Origin: a virus
Length of the DNA: 27,763 nucleotides
Strand: one strand, 5' to 3'
Virus record (IMG/VR): IMGVR_UViG_3300003323_000868
Span: 1 to 27,763 of that record
Below are positions 21,598 through 27,763 of the stretch, in pieces (positions within the stretch are counted from its first letter, which is position 1; each line of letters starts with the position of its first letter). The notes under the pieces are model-generated. The model searched no databases and was not told the origin of the DNA. It worked only from the letters and a program-made list of their open reading frames with translations. The position numbers and the translations under genes are program-made.

Positions 21598-23475
21598 ATG
21601 GCAACCAAGATAGTAATTATACCACCCATTAATCCGATCCGGTTCGTCCGGGCTGGGAAAGTGCTGCCCGCCGAATTCAATTACAAACAGTTTGACTCAT
21701 ATTGGCTGAATGAAAGCCTGCTGGACTTCCAGGAGAATACATATTATAAAATACTGGTACAGTATCTTGACCTGCTTTGGACACAGATACATCACACCGG
21801 CACCCATGGAGCGGATATCTTCGTTGTGGACTGTGAAGGAAATACTGTTGCCTTCCACCCGAGCCGATTCCTGAAAGCGGCAAAGACATTCCCAGGAAAC
21901 ACATTCGACAACCACGGTGATTTTACCACGCCAATACAACTTAATACCTACACAACCAGGGTATCCTTCGCTGACCCGCTACTGCAGGATGACAAAACAT
22001 ACTTCCTGAAGATCGAGGTGTACTTCAATGTTGAGAAAACAGACAAGGTAATATACTGGTCTGAGCCGATTCATTACCGGACAAAACACAGGAATACCCT
22101 CGCTGTGGATTATTCCCACGAATCCAACGATAATGATAAGGGAGTGTTCTGGACAAATATTACCGTGCCGGTATGGAATATGACATACCGTCTGCGTATG
22201 CCGGGATATATAGAAGAGTTCACGCCTCAGACACACGATACTTTTATGGAGGATCAGCTGACCGACCTGCGGCTGCTGAGTTCATTCGTATTCCGGAAAT
22301 TCAAGATTTTCGGGGGGTATACAGACGGCCTGTCGGATTATCATATTGACAAGTTGAACCGGGCGTTCTCCTGCAGCAATACCAAAGTTGATGATATTTT
22401 ATTCGTAAAGGAAGATGGTGCCCAAATAGACATTCAGAGAAACGGACAGCGGCAGATCAAACGGGCTGAGCTGGAGATCAGGGAGTACTATGGTGCGGAT
22501 GCTGGGGTAGATATCGTTTCGCTCGATGACGGAGGAATAATTGTTGATCCTGGGGAAACAGGAGGATCAGGGTTTCTCATAGTAGACCTGGGAACCGGCC
22601 CGATTGAACTTACCGGGCCTGTCAGTCTGACAACTGAAGGGGAATGGGATGCCTATGTTGATCAGATCAATGAACTGATCGCCGGAGAAGAAGGAGAGGA
22701 AGGTGACGAATACAATACCTACCCTTTTGGAATTACCGGGATGGTATCCTATGATCCAGAACTTGGGTTTATATATACACCCGGGGAGGATGATCAGGCA
22801 ACACCCGCTTTCTCCTTCTTTCTGCTTTCAACAGACATACAGATGCCGGCAGATGTCGAACAGGATCACTTCATCACTTACTATTTCGTCGGAGGGACAC
22901 ACATAGTAGACTGGGGAGACGGCAATTTAGAAGTGATCAATTATACCGCTGCGGGAGGTCAATATCAGGAGGTTACGCACCAATATGGTACTACTGACGT
23001 ATTCGACATGAGGATATACCATGACAATACCGGAATGGAGAAGTTGAAAATCCTAAATGAGGATGGAATACTCGCAGACTTTACAGGCAATTTCCCTCAG
23101 ACACTACAGGTAATGCATATGGAAAACGGAAATATCCCTACCCTTACAATGGCAATTTTGGAAGATGCTGCTGGTAGCCTAACAACCCTGATCTTCAAAA
23201 ACTGTGGTATACAAGATGTGAATGCAACAGCATTTGATCTGCAGACTTGGACTGGCGGTTTAGTGCATATCGATCTGTCGGAAAATGAGCTCACCACAAG
23301 TGATGTAGACGATTTTCTTATTGCCTTGGTATCTAACACGATGTTAACCGGCGGAGGTTACATTAATCTGTCTACACAGGCGACACCGGCTCCGCCAAGT
23401 GGTGATTCCAATGCTGTACGCGCCACCTTGACTGAAATTTCCTGGACACAAATTTATGACGAAGAAACACCATAA
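21598..23475 (+). CDS. tail-tip protein with WGDGN and leucine-rich repeats
   Basis: The 625-aa protein begins MATKIVIIPPINPIRFVRAG and has a beta-rich N-terminal two thirds. An acidic linker GEEGEEGDEYNT follows near 363-374. VDWGDGNLEVINYT around 438 is the WGDGN turn common in Bacteroidota surface-repeat proteins. After that come leucine-rich-repeat-like units: FPQTLQVMHMENGNIPTLTM, SLTTLIFKNCGIQDVNATAF and LVHIDLSENELTTSDVDDF. It is a likely tail-surface or receptor-contact protein. LRR at the end of a phage tail protein is uncommon in my experience. Gene order and length support the tail role. Confidence 0.6.
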   Translation: MATKIVIIPPINPIRFVRAGKVLPAEFNYKQFDSYWLNESLLDFQENTYYKILVQYLDLLWTQIHHTGTHGADIFVVDCEGNTVAFHPSRFLKAAKTFPGNTFDNHGDFTTPIQLNTYTTRVSFADPLLQDDKTYFLKIEVYFNVEKTDKVIYWSEPIHYRTKHRNTLAVDYSHESNDNDKGVFWTNITVPVWNMTYRLRMPGYIEEFTPQTHDTFMEDQLTDLRLLSSFVFRKFKIFGGYTDGLSDYHIDKLNRAFSCSNTKVDDILFVKEDGAQIDIQRNGQRQIKRAELEIREYYGADAGVDIVSLDDGGIIVDPGETGGSGFLIVDLGTGPIELTGPVSLTTEGEWDAYVDQINELIAGEEGEEGDEYNTYPFGITGMVSYDPELGFIYTPGEDDQATPAFSFFLLSTDIQMPADVEQDHFITYYFVGGTHIVDWGDGNLEVINYTAAGGQYQEVTHQYGTTDVFDMRIYHDNTGMEKLKILNEDGILADFTGNFPQTLQVMHMENGNIPTLTMAILEDAAGSLTTLIFKNCGIQDVNATAFDLQTWTGGLVHIDLSENELTTSDVDDFLIALVSNTMLTGGGYINLSTQATPAPPSGDSNAVRATLTEISWTQIYDEETP

Positions 23476-23478
23476 TAT

Positions 23479-23856
23479 ATGATAGACTGTCATTGTATAA
23501 CACACGTTTCGCCTACTTGGGAGTCAGAAAGTATAGCCATCTTCAAACTTTTGGAGCAGGCTCGCTTCCCGCTAAGTATACCCATTAAGGATGCCTTTGA
23601 TATGATCGTGAAGATTGCGAAATCTGGCAATGCACCCCCGCCAACACTCGCATTTGAGCACGTGACTGGCACCTCAATAACTAATTCGGGCCTATCCGGC
23701 CGCTTAATCTCAGCCATAATAGTTGATGACTATGCGAAAAGTACAGGATTCCGAAAGACAGGGGCAACGCCGGATGATCAGCTTGAGAGCGATACAATGG
23801 AAATAACAGACGGGACCCCTATGAATGATTCAGACGTAGTAATAATTTTCAAATGA
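23479..23856 (+). CDS. small tail-associated protein
   Basis: The 125-aa product begins MIDCHCITHVSPTWESESIA and shows a beta-rich second half (TLAFEHVTGTSITNSG, DDYAKSTGFRKTG). It lies between the tail-tip and fibre genes; its stop overlaps the fibre start (ATGA). A small tail adaptor is possible. No family is known. Confidence 0.45.
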   Translation: MIDCHCITHVSPTWESESIAIFKLLEQARFPLSIPIKDAFDMIVKIAKSGNAPPPTLAFEHVTGTSITNSGLSGRLISAIIVDDYAKSTGFRKTGATPDDQLESDTMEITDGTPMNDSDVVIIFK

Positions 23857-25886
23857 GAAACATACTAGTGGCATTACTCCTGCTGCCGATAATTGCAAGA
23901 GCTCAGACCCCGATATACCAGGGGCGACCCGATGTCTGGACCCAGGCACGGGGAATGATGGGGGCAGATTCAGGCATAGTCATAACACCATCAGACACAT
24001 TCGCACATAATCGCCCGGCCGGCACTATAAGATTGAATGCAGGTGACTACCGGATGTACATCTTCAATGGATCATGGTGGAATCCTGCAAGCTCCACGCT
24101 TGATAGTATGGATGTGCTGGGCCTTATGACATGGAGTAATATACAGGATAAGCCAGCTACCTTTCCGCCACAAAGCCATACCCATCCAATAACGCAGATT
24201 ACTGACCTCCAGGATAGTCTGAACAAAAAAGTAAGCCTGCAGGCCACTATAGGGACGCCGGAGCCTGGGAATATAAATATATCAGGGTCTGGCCAGGCCC
24301 GCAGATATAATTCGGATACCATAACTATCAGCCGGCAAAGTGCGTTCTCCATAACCGATACATTCACCTTTATTGGTGATTCCTGGACGAAAGGAAACGG
24401 ATCTACCAACGGAGGATATGTGGGACAGTTTGCTCTGCTCAGCGGTGCTACAGTGATTAATAAAGGCCTGGCAGGATCAACAATGCAATACGGAACTCCA
24501 CCCAATCCGTTTGCCGGCGAAAGCCAGGCTCTGGAAAACAGGTTGGGTGACATCCCGGTAAAAAGACCCGGGCTTAAATACCTGATAAGCCAGGCATTAT
24601 TAAATGACTTCGGGTATAATGGTGGGAACTATGACACAGTTGGTGCGAAAGCCGCGATGCGGGTTTGGGTTAATAATGCCATCTCAAAAGGATGGAGTAC
24701 TAACGAAATATTGTTCATAGGCCCTGGATATGCAAATGCCACGGGGTACGCGGCCTATGCAGCGCTTAGCGGGAACCCGGCTCCCAATGTTATACGACAC
24801 CTGCAGTATGTGGATGCCGCAAGAAAAGCATGTCAGGAATACCCGGGCTTAAGGTTCATAGATCTCTATGAATTTATGCGTTCAAACGGAGGGAATGCAT
24901 TGCTGTCTGGTGATGGCTTCCACCCTAATAATACCGGAGCAGTATTGATCGCAAATTATCTGTACAATATGTTGAATGGGTCAGGATATATGTATAATCC
25001 CGGCCAAACAGTGCTTGCTGGAGAAACCAATGTCAGCAAAATGGTAATAGCCGCCCAGCCTACAGGTAGTTTATCGCCATCTCTACGTTTTGGTATAACA
25101 AATGACACTACGGCCGCGCGTATACCTGGATCTGTAGAGTTCAAAAGGGATAAAGTCTATGTAACAGATTCTTTCGGCGTTAAATGGGAAGCGTTCTTAG
25201 TCCCTCTCGGCTATAGGACAAAAGACACCTCCCAACTTATATGGAATAATGCAACTGCCACGGCCCAAAGCGCAGCTATTAATGTTACAGGAAATGTGAT
25301 CAGTGGGGGCAGTGTGCTAGCTGGCGGATCTGCTGGCGTTCTTACAGTCGGTACTAATTCGCCATCCGGGAGAGCATTTTTTCAGATGCAAACAGCAGGG
25401 CAAACGGATGATATAGAGTTCAATACTGTCCCTGCTAACAATTACGGAAGAATTTGGTTCAGAAGTGCGGCAACTGATCACGCATGGATCTTGTGGCCAG
25501 GATCTTCCTATGCAGGCAGCGGTTTATTTCAGGCCGGAGGATTTAATTTTTCTAATAGGAAGTCAGGTGGCCCCTTGACCCTGAATACAACGGGAACAGG
25601 TATTATTAACCTGGCGCCGGGAGGGGACAACCTATCGAACATAAAATTAACGGCTACTACTACCGGCGTAGGTATTGGCACTACCTCTCCTAATGCCTCT
25701 GCGGCATTACAGATTAACAGTACAACCCAGGGGTTTGTGCCATCCAGGATGACCGCAGCGCAAGCGAGTGCTATCGCCTCTCCACAAGAAAGCCTCATTA
25801 TATATGTAACGGACACTAATGGAACCTTCACCAGTAAAGGTTGGTGGGGATTCAATGGCTCTGCATGGGAAAAACTTAACAACTAA
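23853..25886 (+). CDS. SGNH-hydrolase tail fibre with signal peptide
   Basis: The 677-aa protein starts MRNILVALLLLPIIARAQ, a Sec signal with cleavage probably after ARA. WSNIQDKPATFPPQSHTHPI, followed by TQITDLQDSLNKK (around 95-126), is the pattern of phage tail-fibre tails. An SGNH/GDSL hydrolase domain follows: block I IGDSWTKG with Ser177, block II Gly208, block III Asn251, block V DGFHPN with Asp354 and His357. Such enzymes remove acyl groups from polysaccharides or lipids. The C-terminus has GIGTTSPNASAALQINSTTQ, GFVPSRMTAAQASA and GWWGFNGSAWEKL, common in Bacteroidota tail fibres. It would deacetylate host surface glycans during adsorption; substrate is unknown. Confidence 0.8.
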   Translation: MRNILVALLLLPIIARAQTPIYQGRPDVWTQARGMMGADSGIVITPSDTFAHNRPAGTIRLNAGDYRMYIFNGSWWNPASSTLDSMDVLGLMTWSNIQDKPATFPPQSHTHPITQITDLQDSLNKKVSLQATIGTPEPGNINISGSGQARRYNSDTITISRQSAFSITDTFTFIGDSWTKGNGSTNGGYVGQFALLSGATVINKGLAGSTMQYGTPPNPFAGESQALENRLGDIPVKRPGLKYLISQALLNDFGYNGGNYDTVGAKAAMRVWVNNAISKGWSTNEILFIGPGYANATGYAAYAALSGNPAPNVIRHLQYVDAARKACQEYPGLRFIDLYEFMRSNGGNALLSGDGFHPNNTGAVLIANYLYNMLNGSGYMYNPGQTVLAGETNVSKMVIAAQPTGSLSPSLRFGITNDTTAARIPGSVEFKRDKVYVTDSFGVKWEAFLVPLGYRTKDTSQLIWNNATATAQSAAINVTGNVISGGSVLAGGSAGVLTVGTNSPSGRAFFQMQTAGQTDDIEFNTVPANNYGRIWFRSAATDHAWILWPGSSYAGSGLFQAGGFNFSNRKSGGPLTLNTTGTGIINLAPGGDNLSNIKLTATTTGVGIGTTSPNASAALQINSTTQGFVPSRMTAAQASAIASPQESLIIYVTDTNGTFTSKGWWGFNGSAWEKLNN

Positions 25887-25897
25887 TACTAAACAAT

Positions 25898-26263
25898 ATG
25901 AAAAAGGTAATTATCACACTGGCAATCCTCGCCACAACAACTTTTGCCCATGCGCAAACAACCTACTTCGTCCGGGACACCACCGCCCAGTATCCGGAAT
26001 TTCAAAGCCGGGTAAAGATAGCGGCGATCCAGGCTGCCAGTACAAAACTTTCAGGGGCTCCGGCGTTACGGGTGCGACAATATGCCCAAATCGTTATCTC
26101 AGATGCTTCCGGCGCTTCTTGGTTGGAGGCCTTGACTTACGGAGTCCTGACGGTATCGAATATTAAGATTACCAGCTCCGATGCTGAACTGCTCAGCGCC
26201 GTAAACAGCATATTCGACAGGTACGCTTATGCGTATTACAAGGAACTTCCGGAGAACAACTAA
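25898..26263 (+). CDS. secreted small protein after the fibre gene
   Basis: The 121-aa product has a Sec signal peptide MKKVIITLAILATTTFAHAQ, then TTYFVRDTTAQYPEFQSRVK. The mature part is about 100 residues, helical with a YAYAYYKELPENN end. It starts 12 bases after the fibre gene and precedes the membrane (lysis) proteins. It may be a periplasmic phage factor or a virion accessory; no family is recognised. Confidence 0.6.
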   Translation: MKKVIITLAILATTTFAHAQTTYFVRDTTAQYPEFQSRVKIAAIQAASTKLSGAPALRVRQYAQIVISDASGASWLEALTYGVLTVSNIKITSSDAELLSAVNSIFDRYAYAYYKELPENN

Positions 26264-26289
26264 AGTATCACTCACTAAACTAACCAGTC

Positions 26290-26637
26290 ATGGACATTAA
26301 AAAACAATTCGCTGAGTGGGGCATCAATGCTATTGCAGCAGTAGCAGCATTCTTTGGCGCTATTATATACCTCACCGTTAGCGAAAAGGAGTTTCGCTTC
26401 AGAGAATCCATAGGGCAGGTAATCTCTGCTCTGGCATTTGCCGGCTGGGGAACGGAATTTGTAGTCAAATGGCTCCGCCAGGAATCCAGCCCGTCAGTTT
26501 GTGGCCTTTTGGGGCTCGCTATTGGCATATGCGGGTTATTCGCCGCAAAAGGAGTTATCAAGCTAGGCAAGCGATTCGAGGCAGACCCGGCAGCATTTTT
26601 AACCAAAAAAGGCAAAAACGATGTGGCAGATAATTAA
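26290..26637 (+). CDS. putative holin, three membrane spans
   Basis: A 115-aa protein, MDIKKQFAEWGINAIAAVAA, with hydrophobic segments at about 11-29, 42-58 and 68-88 and a charged C-terminus (KRFEADPAAFLTKKGKNDVA). Short size, three spans and location after the tail genes are typical of class I holins. The name is inferred. The overlap with the next gene is 17 bases. Confidence 0.55.
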   Translation: MDIKKQFAEWGINAIAAVAAFFGAIIYLTVSEKEFRFRESIGQVISALAFAGWGTEFVVKWLRQESSPSVCGLLGLAIGICGLFAAKGVIKLGKRFEADPAAFLTKKGKNDVADN

Positions 26638-26920
26638 TATCGGACTGAATGTCCTTATCGTCTTAGAGGTATTATATCTCTTTACCAGCGGTCAGTGGTA
26701 TATGAAACTGGCAGTCCAGCGCAATCGTAGGAACTTCTCGCTGGAGCGCTGGACCTACTTGATCATCAGTCTATGCGCCGGTGCCAGCATATTATACAGC
26801 TTAAGCGCGGAGCCCATGGAGTGCTTTTTGAAATTAGCAGTGGCGTTCCTGTTTTTCCGGAAGTGCCTTACGGCATACCAACATTACCGGGATTTAAAAG
26901 CAGAGGAGGGGAAGTCATGA
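26621..26920 (+). CDS. second small membrane protein (holin-like or antiholin)
   Basis: A 99-aa protein, MWQIINIGLNVLIVLEVLYL, with hydrophobic segments near 4-22, 44-62 and 67-78 and a basic C-terminus. It overlaps the preceding holin-like gene by 17 bases and the next start by four bases (ATGA). Paired membrane proteins are common in lysis cassettes as holin and antiholin; which is which cannot be told. Confidence 0.5.
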   Translation: MWQIINIGLNVLIVLEVLYLFTSGQWYMKLAVQRNRRNFSLERWTYLIISLCAGASILYSLSAEPMECFLKLAVAFLFFRKCLTAYQHYRDLKAEEGKS

Positions 26921-27579
26921 AACGGCCGGTAATTGCTCTGGTGCTGATTTGGCTGGGCCTGTTCTTGGCCTTTATCGGCTGCGCTATGCTGATATCCTGC
27001 CAGGCCCCGAAGCCAGGCGTATGCTCCGGTAAGCAGCAGCGGCGGGCACTGCACCACCTGAATAAGGCCCTTGACCTGTGCCCTGGTGCCGTGGCCGAAA
27101 AGGCGGCGATCATGTACCCGCCACGGGTGTATGATAGTATCCGTACCGAGTTCTTGCCCGGAAAAGTGGAACGTGACACCGTAGACCGGTATGTTGACTG
27201 CGACAGCATAGTAAATGCGGCGGCTGTTGCGCAGGCCCGGGGAGAAAAGCCGGCAGTGGATCCAAAGAAGGTGCCATACCAGGAGATCATAACCAGGCAG
27301 CGGGATACGATCAACCAGTTTCGGAACCGACATGTAGCGAATACGGCAGAAATAGAGGGGCTGAAATGGCGCCTGCAGCAAACGCAAGATGAAAGTGCGG
27401 GTAAGGATATCGCTATCAGCAAAAAGGATCAGCAGATTAAAACGAAGGACCGGCAGATAAAAGACCTGCAGGGCGACAAATGGCGGTTGCGCCTTTGGCT
27501 ATTGGGCCTGGCCGGCTACCTGGTTGTAAGCCGGGTAATTAAATGGAAGTTCCCGGTGATCGGCAAGTTCTTGCCGTAG
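26917..27579 (+). CDS. candidate unimolecular spanin (lipobox plus C-terminal membrane helix)
   Basis: The start is the ATG at 26917, overlapping the previous TGA and preceded by GAGGAGGGG; a longer upstream frame would overlap the membrane-protein gene. The 220-aa product begins MKRPVIALVLIWLGLFLAFI, continues GCAMLISCQAPKPG with a lipobox-like LISC (Cys28), then a soluble domain and coiled helix RQRDTINQFRNRH to KKDQQIKTKDRQIKDLQ (about 128-186). The C-terminal segment LRLWLLGLAGYLVVSRVIKW is a membrane helix. A lipid-anchored N-terminus in the outer membrane and a C-terminal inner-membrane helix is the layout of a unimolecular spanin, which fuses the two membranes at lysis. Similar proteins in Bacteroidota phages are usually unannotated. 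Confidence 0.55.
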   Translation: MKRPVIALVLIWLGLFLAFIGCAMLISCQAPKPGVCSGKQQRRALHHLNKALDLCPGAVAEKAAIMYPPRVYDSIRTEFLPGKVERDTVDRYVDCDSIVNAAAVAQARGEKPAVDPKKVPYQEIITRQRDTINQFRNRHVANTAEIEGLKWRLQQTQDESAGKDIAISKKDQQIKTKDRQIKDLQGDKWRLRLWLLGLAGYLVVSRVIKWKFPVIGKFLP

Positions 27580-27680
27580 TCTATCAAATTATGCCAAAAA
27601 CGATACACAAACCTTTTTGATCCTACAAAAGGATAAACAAAACTGCGAGATTCTCGCAAAACCTCGTAAAAACAATATAA

Positions 27681-27763
27681 ATGATAGATGTAGTAATTGA
27701 TGTTCCGTTGTTTAAACAAGTAATTGCGAAAATTATGCAAGACCTTGAGAAACTGGAATCGGA
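27681..27763 (+). CDS. start of a gene cut by the right edge
   Basis: After about 100 AT-rich non-coding bases (27580-27680, holding a short GCGAG-ATT-CTCGC palindrome) an ATG opens a frame MIDVVIDVPLFKQVIAKIMQ that continues DLEKLES to the window end. Too little is visible to name it. The gap before it and the start of a new frame suggest a new transcription unit after the lysis genes. A recognisable endolysin is not in this window and might lie beyond. Confidence 0.35.
   Translation, partial: MIDVVIDVPLFKQVIAKIMQDLEKLES

Noticed and set aside
26773-26916. Extended start of the spanin-like gene
   Set aside because: It overlaps the holin-like gene in another frame and lacks a signal peptide; the ATG at 26917 has a purine-rich site and gives a proper lipobox.

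Overview
The window is a contiguous piece of a temperate, tailed (siphovirus-type) phage or prophage of a Bacteroidota host, probably a Chitinophaga-like member of that phylum. The host call is an inference. It rests on repeated TAnnTTTG-type -7 promoter boxes, few strong Shine-Dalgarno sites, the style of the phage genes (SSAP/YqaJ pair, tail-fibre repeats, tape-measure C-terminus) and secretion signals of the AxAQ type. No integrase, replication initiator, helicase, complete tRNA, CRISPR array or recognisable endolysin is present, so the element continues past both edges.

Left part (1-3835, minus strand): an early operon read right to left. From its promoter it holds a helix-turn-helix regulator, a small DNA-binding protein, a small gene that looks frameshifted, two hypothetical genes, a small membrane-protein gene with an in-frame stop, a 32-aa membrane peptide, a 64-aa protein, a Rad52/ERF-like single-strand annealing protein, a YqaJ-type exonuclease, and a repeat protein of the DUF6745 type cut by the window edge. 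The annealing protein and exonuclease form a recombination pair.

Switch (3765-4657): an intergenic region with a 29-bp inverted repeat and three tandem 12-bp repeats around a leftward -7 box, followed by a rightward S24/LexA-type repressor with a complete Ser/Lys dyad and an Ala-Gly cleavage site. This is a lysogeny switch that should respond to RecA.

Accessory block (4700-6250): four small rightward genes (a lipoprotein, a tail-anchored membrane protein and two small soluble proteins). Three have their own -7 box, and the block contains two hairpin terminators. They lie between repressor and late operon, where lysogenic-conversion or superinfection-exclusion genes usually sit. Their function is unknown, and this is the most likely place for an undescribed system.

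Late operon (6287-27579): a control region with two direct repeats, an inverted repeat and a promoter-like site, then one dense rightward operon. The order is small and large terminase, a small protein, portal, prohead protease, HK97-fold capsid, a small protein, a secreted protein, connector/tail-completion proteins, a likely major tail protein, small tail genes, a chaperone-like gene, tape measure, two large tail-tip proteins (the second with a WGDGN motif and leucine-rich repeats), a small tail protein, an SGNH-hydrolase tail fibre with an N-terminal signal peptide, another secreted protein, two small membrane (holin-like) proteins and a candidate single-gene spanin. A new gene starts at 27681 and runs off the right edge. 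The most unusual features are Sec signal peptides on three genes of the virion/lysis operon, the spanin candidate with lipobox plus C-terminal membrane helix, and the uncharacterised lysogeny-side cassette.
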